The notes beneath the pieces are model-generated. The model was not told the DNA's origin. It did no database searches and saw only the letters and a list, made by a program, of their open reading frames with translations. Positions 1 through 11,538 of a stretch of 64,000 nucleotides of DNA are shown here, one piece after another. Origin of the DNA: Carya illinoinensis (Eukaryota; Streptophyta; Magnoliopsida; Fagales; Juglandaceae); assembly GCF_018687715.1 (NCBI RefSeq), contig NC_056766.1, positions 15,843,501 through 15,907,500 of the forward strand, read 5' to 3'. Position 1 is the first letter of the stretch. Every line of letters starts with the position of its first letter. A program made the translations under genes and the position numbers.

Positions 1-143
1 CACATATACTAAGTGTGCTATGAATCCTCCCTTTTTACTCTCTTTAATGATTAAAGCGTAGTTAGATCTGGATTGGTGAAAACCAATGGCAGTGAGTGAA
101 TTAGAGAATTTTGAAAACCATTGCCTTGATGCTTGTTTAAGTC

Positions 144-2563
144 CTAGATGGACTTAATCAGCTTGCATACTAATTTCACCCCCTCAAGCTGCTCTCCGTG
201 AATGTTGTAACCAAGTGGTAAGTCCATATAAATTTCCTCATCAAGATTCCCATGTAAAAAGGCATTACGAACATCTATTTGAGATAAAAACCAGTTTTGA
301 ATGGATGCTAAGGCAAGGAAGACACGAATTGTGGTGAGTTTGGCCACCGAACTAAAGGTCTCTTGGAAGTCAAAACCCTCTCTTTGAGTGTATCCCTTTG
401 CTACAAGCCTTGCTTTGTATATTTCAAGAGAACCATCAAATTAGAGCTTGACTTTGAAGACATATTTACAACCAATTGCAGTTTTGTTGTAGGGAAGAGG
501 AGTAACAGTCCAAGTGTTATTCTCTTCTTAGGCACTGAGTTCAGTACTCATGGCATCCTGCCAATGTCTAAATTGGACAACTTCACTATAGGAGGCTGGT
601 TCATAAAACAATAAGAGGGAAACAGAAAAAGATTGGTGGGATTGGGAGAGATGTTTGTAGGACGAGTGATGATGGAGTGGATGAAGAGTTGAAGAGGGTG
701 TGGATGAATTATTGGTGAGTGGATGGGATACTGCTACCTTACAGTGGTATTGATGGAGATAGGCAGGTTGATGTCCATCTCTGGTGGAACTTCAAAGAGG
801 AGGGGTGTTATGCAGCTCATGAGGATGGGGTGGAAGAGGAGTTGAATCAAGAGAGGTAGTAGGGAAAGAAGTTTCAAGATGGGGTGTTTTAGATTGTGAG
901 TCATCTAGTAGGGTAGATTGTGACATGCAAGTGGGTGAAAATGAGTCATCTAGTAGTGAAGGAGGGAGTACCCGATTTTGAGGAAAGGAAGAATGGATGT
1001 CTTTAATGGAAAAAGAAGAGGAAATAGAGGTGGAAGAGTGGAATGGAAACACAAATTCATGAAAGGTTACATTCCTGGAAATGAATGTGGAATGCATTTC
1101 TATGTCATAAAGCTTGTAACCTTTGACATTTGCAGGGTATCCTAGAAAGATATAGGGCCTAACTGGTGGCTCAAACTTAGTTCTATGCTGTTTTGTGGTG
1201 CTAGCATAACTTAGGCATCCAAAAACTCAAAGGTGAGCATAGGAAGGTGGTGATGAAAAGGCATTTCATAGGGAGATTTATTAGAGATGAGCGGTACAGG
1301 TATCCTATTAATGATGTATGCAGCTGTTAAAATCGCATCTCCCCAAAATTGAGTAGGCAATGCAACTTGAAAGAGAAGGTCATGGGCCACATTTAAGAGG
1401 TGTTGGTGTTCCCTCTCAACAACACCATTCTATTGAGGGGTATACACACAAGACTTTCAATGAATGATGCCATTGTCTTTATAGAAATTAGCCATATTGA
1501 ATTCAGTCTTGATTTTCTTCACTTTCTTATTGAATTGAGTGTGTATAAATTGAAAGAATGTTTGTAAGATAGAACTTGTATTTGATTTTAGTTTCATAAA
1601 GAAAACCCAAGTTACTCTAAAATAATCATCCACAATAGTCAAAAAGTAATGAAAACCTTGAAGTGAAGCTTGAGAATATGGTCCCCATATATCAAAGTGT
1701 ATTAGGTAAAAAAGGAATAAATTATTGGATACACTTGAAGGAAAGGAAAGATATTTTTGCATGGCCAAATGGTAGATTTTACCATGAGAATGATCATTGG
1801 ACTTTACATTAGGTACATGAGAATGAATTAAACTCATTCTTTGTGAAGATAAATGTCCTAATCTAAAGTGTCATAGATCAAAAACTTGTTGTGTGGCTGC
1901 TTGATTGACTTGAGTTTGATTGGGGACAGTTGAAGGAGGATTGATGTTGCTGTCATGGGAACAAGGTAGCAAGTAATGCAGGCCAGCATGAATTGCAAGT
2001 CCAATCATTATCCATGAAGAGAGGGCCTAAATGAAGCACAGATCACTTAAGAAAAATATGTATGTATCTGGTCTTTGAGTGAGCTTACTAACTGAGATCA
2101 AATTGAATGTAAATAAGGGCATGGATAAGGCATCAATCAAAAACAATGATTCTGAAAGTTTGACAGTGCCTATGTGTGTGACTCCAGACTTTGTACCATT
2201 TGGGAGCTGCACAAAAGCTTGTATGCAAGAAGAGGGTTTGTCAAAAAATGAGGTGGAGCACACAATGTGATCAATGGCTCTTGTGTCCATGATCCATGGT
2301 GTGTTATAAACATCAGGGTGCTCATGTTGGGAAGATAAACTGTGTTTACAGTGATTTGCAATACTGAGATAGGAGTGATTAGCAAGTAATGAAAGAGTGG
2401 AGAGATAGTGATAAATACCTGCTAAGTTCGAGTAAGGTGTGATTGAGGAACTGGTTTCAGAAGTATCTGGTTTGGCATGAGCAGGAGTAGGAAGTATTGG
2501 CTTGGTTTGTCCTAAGTTCAGTTTAGGGAATTGAGCATTGACAAGAGCCAAGAGGTGATGCAC
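144..2563 (-). pseudogene. copia A pol: protease, integrase, start of RT (broken)
   Basis: Three pieces can be seen. Protease (2027-2563) has WIMDTRAIDHI where a copia protease normally has DTGA, so the catalytic loop Gly is replaced. The integrase core (1457-1837) keeps HFDIWGP and TIVDDY, the first catalytic Asp region. Further integrase and linker sequence (about 350-1450) is legible only with frameshifts. The RT N-terminal part (144-347) shows the QIDVRNAFLHG motif. Frames change between the pieces and several stops intervene. The rest of RT and RNase H would lie off the left edge. In a live element this polyprotein copies and integrates the element; here it is dead. Confidence 0.85.
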
Positions 2564-2611
2564 TTGTGCCTAAGAGAGATTTAGTTGAGAGGCACTTGGA
2601 CTAGGTGCTTC

Positions 2612-3555
2612 CTATGGTGAAGTGGTAACCTGTCCTGTAACTTGGTTTGTAGAATATGATGCAGCAAGATTACTTCCAAACTTGGTTTTGGTAAACTTAA
2701 AGTTTAGTGGGAATCCTACTAATTTATAGCACTTATCCTTCATATGTCCAACCTTACCACAGTGGTGACAAAGTAGGTCTGATTTTTCCTTTTTCTTTGG
2801 GAAATCTTGGTAGGCAAGAAGAGCAGAAGGCTTTGAGATGGGCAAGGTTGGGTTCCTTACTTGCCTTTGTCTTTCTTCTTGTAAAATTAGTCAAAAGGTT
2901 TTGTCCAATGAAGGAAAGGAACCTAGTAAAATGATTTGTCCCCTCATATAATCATATCTATCATTTAAGCCCACTAAAAACTTAAAGACATAATCTTCTT
3001 GTTGGACTTCACCAACAATTTTTAAAGCATCACAAGTACACTTTTCACAAGAACAACAAGGAAAAGGTCTGTAACTATGTAACTCTTCCCAAATAGCATT
3101 AAGCTATGTGAAGTAATCACTTATAGAGAGACGTCCTTGAACAATGCTATTGAGCTTGTGTTGGAAGTGATAAATTCGAGCTTCATCAGGTTGAGCAAAT
3201 CTTTCTTTAAGTTTGTCCCAAACCTGTTTAACTGAGGTCATGAAAAAAACAAAAGATGCAATATCCTTTGAAACAGAGTTTAGGATCCAAGCAAGTACAT
3301 GGGATGTTGTTACATCTTAGCCATGACACATATGAGAGATTTGACAACTTAGGAGTAGAAATGGTGCCATCTAGGAAGCCTAACTTTTTTTTTGATTGAA
3401 ATGGAAAGTAGAAATGACCTACTCCAAGATATGTAATTCGAAACAGTTAATGGGGGTGAAACGATGACAATGTTAGCATTGTCACTATGATGTAGAAAGA
3501 ATGGACTGCTAGGGTCCTCAACAAGGGAAATAAGAGAAGAAGAAGAGGATGTCAT
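2612..3555 (-). pseudogene. copia A gag (broken)
   Basis: The N-terminal piece (3349-3555) has the plant copia gag start, with an NYISWSRS motif in which the retrotran-gag fold binds. The middle (about 2850-3340) reads as gag only if stops and frameshifts are ignored. The C-terminal piece (2612-2845) holds a CCHC zinc knuckle, CHHCGKVGHMKDKC, for RNA packaging. Gag would form the virus-like particle in the cytoplasm. Its N-terminus lies close to the primer site at 3614-3625, as expected. It is a decayed gene and cannot give a full protein. Confidence 0.85.
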
Positions 3556-3613
3556 GGCTTAGAAAATGAAATTTGTTTGCAAACTTAAGCAAACACAACA
3601 GGACAACTAGCCC

Positions 3614-3625
3614 GCTCTGATACTA
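3614..3625 (-). other. primer binding site of copia A
   Basis: Minus strand TAGTATCAGAGC, next to the LTR end. This is one base off the initiator-Met tRNA complement TGGTATCAGAGC used by most plant LTR elements. Confidence 0.8.
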
Positions 3626-4110
3626 TGTTAGAAGTGAAAATAAGAATTGGAAGTGAAGCCACAATGTGGAGAAAATATGATTCACATTGAATTGAATAAT
3701 TGATAGAAAGTTTTGCTACATATATATACACTACAGAAAATAGAAAAGGAAGAGTCCTAAAGTTAACTTTTTATCTTCTACTAATTTACAAGTAATCTTC
3801 TGCGGTCAATTGGATTAGGCATGGCTTTACATGTCTTTCATCACTTTATCTACTTTTGTGTGCAATCTGTGCAGCCTTTGAGAGTGATCTATTGCCACAT
3901 GCTTTTCTTCTATTGCCTTGCTTTTCTGTGCCACTGCTTTACACCTTTTAGCTGCTACATTATGCTTTTCATCAACTTGGTTGCTACATTGTATGTTGTG
4001 GTGTGTTTGTTCAGTGTTCTCATGTTTCTTTTCCTTGTACTCATATTTTGTTTTGTGAGAAAGAGAGAGATTACCAAGAGAGTTGAGGGCTATGTACGGG
4101 GTGCTCAACA
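3626..4110 (-). repeat. 5' LTR of copia A
   Basis: Plus strand starts TGTTAGAAG next to the primer site and ends CTCAACA at 4110, giving the TGTT...AACA ends typical of LTRs. A TATA-like stretch lies at 3719-3731 read on the minus strand. The right boundary is inferred from the terminal inverted bases, because the second LTR is outside the window. The open frames over 3821-4114 are chance. Confidence 0.65.
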
Positions 4111-4860
4111 ATGAAGACTCACTATGTAGCAGCGACCAAACGGCTTCGTTGTGGAGGAAAAAGCTTCACATGTTGGGTGATTTCTGTTTGGGCTTTCTAT
4201 TATGTGAGATGGAGGCTTGCTTTCTAGCAAGTAATAGCAGCCCAAGGCAGTGATGGCAATGGTTGTATGATGAATCCCTCATGGTGGTTGGGCAGCTTGC
4301 GGAAGAGCCTTAAGCGGTATAGGTACTTGCTCTGTTTTCATATTGTAAAACTAAGGTTCCCGGTGGTTTATAGAGAGTGGGTAGTGGTTGTGCAAGGCCG
4401 TGGCTGGGTGGTTGTGCATGGTGGGTTTTGGGAAAACTCAAGCAAACTGGGTGGTGGTTTCTGTGCATCGGTTGGGGTGGTGAACATGGGGTTAAGAAAA
4501 AAGAATGGGCTACTGTGGTTGCTTGATGCTACGTCTTTTTGGGGGCAACTTGGTGCATAGTGGTTTGTGAATGGGGAAGGGCTACGTTACATTCGGATTG
4601 CATGGGACTTGAAACACTTCTCTGGTGGTTCATGGCAATGGGATCAACCAAGAGGAGGCTTGGGCAGTGACTGTTTTCAATTTAGGGCGTGGTCTCTCAG
4701 TGGTTTTGTTGTGACTAGTGGTTGCTCTGAAGAGAAGGAGTTTTGGCATGGGAGGATGCTGTGGCTTGCAGTTGGGTTAGCGTGGAAGAGAGAGTGTGAC
4801 GTGGGGCTTTGGTATATGGGTCGACCTAAACTTGACCCGTTTAGTTAAATAGGTTAGGCC
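4111..4860. other. no gene; G/T-rich repeat-like DNA
   Basis: Rich in TGGTGG and TGGTTG words. The open frames here give Trp/Gly/Val-rich peptides with no domain. The texture resembles the G/T-rich parts of the long LTRs at 43440-43971 and 58328-58620, so it may be a decayed piece of such an LTR. Confidence 0.5.
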
Positions 4861-6132
4861 CTAAAATCCAAATCTAACCCATATAATTAAGGGGCGACAC
4901 AACATGACCTGCTTAACCTGTTTAATAATTAATGCTTATTGGTTTAACTTGTACACGACCCATTGAACCCATTTCAACTAGTTCAAATGTGAACAGGTAG
5001 GTTATTTCAAATCAAATGATAAAATTATAAAATTATATAACTAATTACTACTATCACAGAACCTAAAAGAAAAAATATTCATTTATTTATAACACCATTA
5101 AGTGATAATGAATCTGTAGATCTAATGGGTGTCATCACACACCAAACAGTGTACTCCTTAGATTCACACTCTCTCCATGGTGATGGTACCCATGGGGTAT
5201 TTATTGAGGAAGTGCCAAAAGACACAACTGTTTGATTTAGTCAAATGGTTGTGGCCCTTGCCAATATTTGTATCCTTTATCAACTAGTGCATTGTGGTCT
5301 ATAAATAGATACCATTTGTGCACAATTCAAGTACTTGCAATTCTTCTGTCAATCAATAACTTGTGGGACAAATACCCTCACTGGAGTGTTACCATATTGT
5401 GTATACACAACCCATTTTCATTCTATAATTTCTTTTAGTGGTATTAAAAGCCTTTTCGTGACAGAGGAGTTGTATTCTTGCATAGAGAAGACCTTCAATA
5501 TATAAATACTTGCTTTGGCAATAACACTTGCATATTACAATCACTTACAAAGACTTTCAAAGCCAAGGGAAAAACTTTTCCAAATCACGATGGAAGGCCT
5601 CAAGTATACTATGAATTTACAAAATCTTATAACTAGTTAATATTTTGAGGAAAGCTATTGGAATATTTTCACTCAAAAAGGAAATACAATGCTACCCGAA
5701 ATAGGGAATAACCAAAATTTTTCAAAAACTGTTCTGGCCGGTCGTTGGAGTTCCTCACCGTCATAGAGGTTCAACGGTGTTGGGGACTCATCAGACTTAC
5801 TGTCGTTGCCATCCAACTCACCAGAGGAAAATGAAGATCCAACACCTATTGTTAAAGATCCAACTCAAACAAAATCCAGTTTGCACAAGGAAGAAGAAAA
5901 CACATTTTTTTAAAATGGTGCCATTTCGACCAATGGAAACAAGAATTCAAAAATTTCCATCCTAAACGACAATATTGTTTAGCAGATTGGGAAGCAAATT
6001 GACCAAAAAGACAATGTCATTTTTGTCGCATTTGAATTTTAAATTTTTGTAGTGAACAAAGGCATTTCACCAAAGGCCCAACATGACGTTGTTCCAAAGA
6101 CTTTTAGTACTTGAAGAAGAAATAATGAAGCG
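4861..6132 (+). repeat. dispersed retroelement-derived repeat, copy 1
   Basis: Closely similar to 33074-34300 over its whole length: the same TATAAATAGATACCATTTG box, then TAGTGGTATTAAAAGCC here against TAGTGGTATCAAGAGCC there. The latter resembles an initiator-Met primer site after an LTR end. I therefore read it as an LTR plus leader of a non-autonomous or decayed element. No coding domain was found. It is cut at its right end by the LTR block starting at 6133. Confidence 0.7.
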
Positions 6133-6769
6133 TGTGACGCCCTCAGATTTCCGTTTGGGATCGGACGGACATCCAAAGCGTTGGGACATGCAACACAAGT
6201 TTACTTGCTCCTGTTCATAACATATAAGATGCAATGTTCCTAACATGTATCTAGCATTATGCAATATTCGCAGCGGATAATTTTTTTTGAGCAATATTAT
6301 GCACCAAACTTATAATATCCCAAATAGTTAAATTGTAATCCAAGCATACTTAACAAAATAAACATCCATGATTTCAGTATGAGTTTCAGAAGACTGTAAT
6401 CTCAAAAACATGGGAGGCTAAACTCCATATTTACATTACCAAAATACACTATTGAGGAAGTTCGTCGAGTAACTCGTGTAACTCGAATAAAGAGGCCAGA
6501 ATACTATCCAAAAACTAACAATGGAAGCTGTAAGCCCTGTGTCGTATCTGAGGCATCTAGTGAATCTCCTTTAGTCTACCAATGTCCGCTCCCTACTCTG
6601 ATCCTGACACATCGCTTACCATTCTAGGGAAATGGTAGTTGAAACTACTACAGTGAGATTTGATTACAAATCTCAGTAAGTTAATAGAAAACTCCCACAC
6701 AGGTTAATGATGCATGCATGGCAGAAAAAGTATGAATGCATAATTAAAGTTGTAAATAAGTATAGCATA

Positions 6770-7260
6770 ACTTGACATATAGCATGACATAACTGACATA
6801 ACCTGAATTGAAACGTGAACTGAACTTGACTTGACATGACATGAACTTGAACTTATAATATAACATGGGCTAGAACCATAACAAGAACGTGAACTTAAAA
6901 CATAACATGGACTTGAATCATAGCATGAACATGAACATAAATAACATAAACATGAACTTGAATTTAACATAAACCTGAGCATAACATGACATAAACGTGA
7001 ACTTGAGACATAATGTAAACATGAACGTAATATAATATGAGCGTGAACTTGAACATAACATATACGTGAATATAACAAAAGATGAACGTGAACTTGAAAC
7101 ATAAAGTGAACATGAACATAACATAACATGAACGTGAGGTTGAATATAATATAAACATGAACATAACATGATATGAACATGAACTTGAAACTTAAAGTGA
7201 ATATGAACATAACATGTACGCGAATATAACATAACATAACATAACATGAACTAGATCTGA
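6770..7260. repeat. degenerate minisatellite of AACATGAACTTGA-type words
   Basis: Dozens of imperfect words built from AACATGAAC, ACTTGAA and AACATAAC follow each other. The open frames read through it on the minus strand (6704-7237 and two more) are periodic Cys/Tyr/Val/His-rich peptides made by the repeat, not genes. Confidence 0.8.
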
Positions 7261-9752
7261 AACTTATTCTTATCTCATGGGGTCACCATGATTGTTTATT
7301 CTTATCTCATGGGATTAACCATGATTGTCTGTTCTTAACTTCTTGACATGAATTTGGAATCTTGTTCAATAAACTTAATTAATAACGTGACCATATGGGA
7401 GCTACATGGGTTCCCTTGAGCCGTGTGTCCCTACTGATTACTCCATCACAATACATGTATCTACATCAGCTATGAGTGTGTTAATACGTATTCTATAGTT
7501 GTTGTGGCCCCATGTATTCGAGGAGTTATAATTGCTGTGTCTCATGTAGTGTATGCTCCATAGTTGTTGTGGCACCATGAATTGTTTGTGCTACACTTGT
7601 TGTGAACACATGTAAAATAAAATATGGCTCTATTGATGTTTGTGTCTGGCGCACTCTGGTGACTAGCTGGTTAGGCCCCATTCGCAACCTGTTGACTGTA
7701 CTTCGTCAACTCAGGAAATTTTACACCTACTTAGATATTCCAGCATGAACAAAGAGTTTCACTAGGATATTACCCCATCGTAATACTTAGGGTTATGATT
7801 GCCATGAATAACTTAACTTGAACGTGATCTGAAATTTGACTTAACATAAATTTGATCTGACTTTTTTACTTAACATGACATACTTGCAATGGTGAATATT
7901 ACATGATATGACATACATGTAACATATGGCATACTTAACATGGCATACTTATAATATATAGCAATACGTGACAAAATAGATTGTGTAACAGATAAATATT
8001 CGTGACAGAATAAATCGTGCATAACATATAAACATGTAATGACGTGGCATGGCATAGCATATATGATAACATACATACAAAAATTATAGTTCCCTTACCC
8101 ATCATACATACACAGTAAACTGATAGTAAGTTAGAAGCTAACTTACCTCGATCGTCGCGTTCTACAAGAATAAAGTGCGAAACACGAGGAATTGTAAGAG
8201 TGTATTCTAAAAGTTAGAAATTTAATTACTAACAATTAAAAATGTGTAAAAGAGACAACTTAGAGTAAAATTACCATTTTACCCATAACTTAAGGATTTC
8301 ACATCCTAACTCCAAAAATTTCCAAAATTTAAATTCTTCATGTAAATTTTATCCTAAACTCAAATATCAACTCAAAAAAATTTAAAACAAATCGCAACTA
8401 AGGAAAACACACTATGGCCGAAACATCCATAGGTCATTTCTCTTTATTTTTGTTACAATTCCTTCAAACTTCAAAACTCATGCTTAAACCAAAATTTTGC
8501 CATAATGATCTTCCTATCCTAAGTTTAAAACTATACTTAAAACATCCATTTAGAAAAAACTAATAAGCAACACTAAACGTTTTTGTAAAAAAGATCCAAA
8601 CACTTGAATCACAAGTTTTGACCCTAAATCAAAACATCTCCAAGAATTCCTAAAATCAAATCTTACTTCTAACATATTTATAACATCATCCTAAGATCAA
8701 ACATGATTTAAATCATCAAACTAAAGTCACCAAAATCACAAAATAACACTTGGAGGTTTTGGTTTTACACTTAGTCCAAAAATAGAAACATTTTCCTCAA
8801 CTAGCTTTGATAAATCTCTTGATCAATGGCTTAAGATGGCGAGATCTTCGAAATAAAGAATCACATGATTTAAAAATGTGTTCTAAATAATATCCAACCA
8901 TCAAATTTAAAATCACATGGCTAAAAATCAATAAAACATGTATCTAGTCCAAAAACATCAAATCTTAGGCCTAACCGAAATCCTCTTGCATAGAAAAATC
9001 ATATCTTTGGAACTAATACTAAATATCTTCAAAATAATATCCTAACATGAAAATAAGAGACTTATGATCATCATATAAAAATATCAAAGCCTTTAGAGTA
9101 AGATCAAACCTCGAAATATTCAAACTTTCTCTAAATAAAAACTGTTTTCCACTTCCAATTTTCAAGTTTCTAGATCTACGAAAATCTATCATCAAAAGCT
9201 TTAGTCATGCAATGAAACCTCAATGAAAACTCTTAAACACATTCTAACAACACTCCATAAAATTTTCGGACCAAGATATGTCCATTAGCTTGGTCAAAAA
9301 GTCCAAAACATAACATACTCTTCATTTTCAAGCCCAAAATGACCTTTCCATGGTTAAAAATAATTTTGACCAAACAAATGACTATGGAATGATACAAATA
9401 ATATATCTACGGAAACTATACTCAAAGAAGAACAACTTTTATGAAGGAGTCATCATGTAAAAATACTTACAAAGAGTCAAAAAGCTCGACGCAAAAAGAT
9501 CCAGAAATCTGCCCTAGAGAGCTGCTTTGGGTTTCTCTCTCAGAACGGGGTGAAGAAGTGATGAAAGGGAAGGAAGTGTGTTTTGCACGACTCAAGAATT
9601 CTGTAGGGGGAAGATATGGATTTGAATGACCCTTGATTGGAGGTGGCTATGTGACATAAAGTGAAGAATAGTGAGGGGCAAAGGACTGCCTGCAAAAGCT
9701 GTGAGGAATGGAGGTTGATGAATAATAACTTGTATAAAGTCTTATTGTAATA

Positions 9753-9893
9753 TGTTATTTTATTCTGTCTTTAGATGTAATTACACTCATTTTACTTTAC
9801 TCTTTGTAGTATAAATGCCTTGTAATATTTTACAATACCTATTCATTCGGAATATACATAGAAGTATTTTCTTCAAGTATTTTACATTTAATA
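9753..9893 (+). repeat. 5' LTR of the gag-only element
   Basis: 141 bp from TGTTATTTTATTCTG to TTTAATA, ending directly at the primer site TGGTATCAG (9894-9902). It contains AGTATAAATGCC, a likely TATA box. Confidence 0.8.
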
Positions 9894-9983
9894 TGGTATC
9901 AGTTTTCTAGAAAGTCTTCTTCCGCATGCCTCTTTCATGTTTTTCACTTTCCTCTTCCCTTGGCTCCGAAATCTTCTTCTTCC

Positions 9984-10687
9984 ATGGATGAAACATCTAG
10001 TCCTTTCTTCCTTCATCCAGGAGACAGTCCTGGTACTGTTCTTGTTACGCAATCTCTTACTGGTGATAACTATCACTTATGGTGTTGATCGATGCACATG
10101 GCGCTCTCCGCGAAGAACAAGCTAGGGTTTGTCGATGGATCCATTCTCAAACCTTTAGATCTTGCCAATCCAATGCTTCCTTCTTGGTTGCGCTGTAATA
10201 ACATGGTAATTTCATGGATTCTCAACTTTGTTTCATCTAAGATTTGTGCTAGCATTCTCTACTTTAATACGGCACATGAGATCAGGAATGATCTCGAGGA
10301 GTGATTCTCTCAAAAGAATGCCCCCGTATTTTTCAATTACAAAATTCGATTTCAACTCTTTCTCAAGCTCAGTTGACTGTTAGTGCCTATTTTACTAAGC
10401 TGAAAGGTCTTTGGGACAAATTAATCAATTACAAACCAATTTTGGTTTGTTCTTGTGGAGCTGTTCACACACATAATTCCTATGTTCAACAAAAACACAT
10501 ACTTCAATTTCTTGTTGGTTTGAATGAGTCCTATACCTCTGTTAGGGCTCAGATCCTCTTAATGGATCCTTTGCCTCCTCTTAACAAGGTTTTTAGCCTT
10601 GTCTTACAAGAGGAACAACAACATACGATATGTTATTTTATTCTGTCCTTACATGTTATTACACTCATTTTATTGTACTCTTTGTAG
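9984..10687 (+). pseudogene. gag of the short retroelement (broken)
   Basis: ATG at 9984 opens a frame with LTGDNYHLW, the plant copia gag signature. A TGA follows almost at once. The same frame resumes (10092-10304) with AKNKLGFVDGSI and RCNNMVISW, a second TGA replaces an Arg codon near 10302, and a frame change leads into the UBN2-like half (10301-10687) with YFTKLKGLWDKL and FLVGLNESYTSVRAQIL. There is no zinc knuckle, protease or pol. It would be the particle protein of a parasite element mobilised by a full copia. It is dead now: two stops and one frameshift at least. Confidence 0.8.
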
Positions 10688-10771
10688 TATAAATACCTTG
10701 TAATATTTTACAATACTTATTCATTCAGAATATACACATAAGTATTTTCTTCATGTATTTTACATTTAATA
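10631..10771 (+). repeat. 3' LTR of the gag-only element
   Basis: Same length and ends as the 5' LTR; about 8 percent different by eye. Host DNA resumes at 10772 (GTTTCTCAATCTC), where the sister unit has GTTTCTCCATCTC. Confidence 0.8.
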
Positions 10772-11538
10772 GTTTCTCAATCTCATCAATGCACTATTGG
10801 GTGCAGCCAAGGGTAGTGGATGGTCTGTCATGTGGGGGAGGAAAGTTTTTCAAAAAGCTTTGCCAAGGTAGCCAAATTCGTGGGTCTTGGTGGGCCTCAA
10901 CCAAGTGGGCTTCAATTTGAGGTTTAAAGGGGGTTTGGTTAGGGTTTGAGATACTATCGAGCCCAAATCCAATTTTTCTTGGCCCAATCAAATTTTTAAG
11001 GTTTAAAAGGTTGGAGAATGATGTCATAATAAGAATTTGAGAAATTAATAGCATGTGGAAGTGATTTAATAAAGTGACTAAACACCTAGAAATTGGATCA
11101 AAAAGGGTTTGAAGGCCAATATTTAGGGTTTGGGGAAACCGTTTAGGGTTTCGGTTTCAACCAAGGTTTTGGGATTTCAATTAGATTCCAACCATTTAGG
11201 GTTTCACTAGGGTTAAAACCCTCTTTGATTTGGCTCAATTTGGTTGATTAGATGAAAAAAAGCTTTGCTTAGATGGCATGATCTCACACCTTGATTTCCT
11301 TCACAAATCCATCTAATGGTTCCTCTTTGTGCCAAGTGTTTAATACTATTCGCTATGTGTGGCTAAGATGTTGTCAAGTGTCCAAATAAAACTTCTCTAA
11401 CCTAATTTGGACATTCCACGCTGTGATTTCAAAAACACTGCACTTAGTACGCCTATCAAGATTACTATTCACTCCAAAAAAATGCTTAATAAACTTAATA
11501 CCGAAAAATCTTAAATATTCATATGAACCTACATTGAA

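Larger units (their letters stand above)
1..3625 (-). mobile_element. Ty1/copia retrotransposon A, internal region, 3' part beyond the left edge
   Basis: On the minus strand the order is gag (right), protease, integrase, then the start of reverse transcriptase (left edge), which is the Ty1/copia order. All frames are broken. The 5' LTR lies at 3626-4110 with a tRNA-iMet-type primer site between. The RNase H end, polypurine tract and 3' LTR must lie left of the window. Confidence 0.9.
9753..10771 (+). mobile_element. gag-only short copia-type retroelement (TR-GAG/TRIM-like)
   Basis: Two 141-bp direct repeats (9753-9893 and 10631-10771, about 11 differences by eye) flank a 737-bp interior that starts with the primer site TGGTATCAG and encodes only a broken gag. 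Small LTR elements carrying only gag are known in plants as TR-GAG. It sits in unit 1 of the tandem duplication and is absent from unit 2. No 5-bp target duplication is evident, and about 30 bp before 9753 match neither LTR nor the sister unit, so the left boundary may be altered. Confidence 0.8.
7522..11538. repeat. tandem duplication, unit 1 (interrupted)
   Basis: Matches 11539-14552 in order over its whole length, apart from the retroelement at 9753-10771. Shared landmarks are TGTGTCTCAT, GTTAGGCCCCATTC, CAATACGTGACA and the GGTTTCACTAGGGTT region. The unit is about 3.0 kb without the insertion. The left unit ends and the right one begins at the same point, as in an unequal-exchange tandem duplication. 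Confidence 0.8.

Noticed and set aside
4267..4848. Two plus-strand ORFs of 93-97 codons, Trp/Gly/Val-rich
   Set aside because: Composition follows the GGTGGTTG-rich DNA; no domain, no start context, no relative in the window.
6704..7247. Three overlapping minus-strand ORFs of 66-177 codons rich in Cys, Tyr and Val
   Set aside because: They are made by the AACATGAAC minisatellite in several frames and have no domain.
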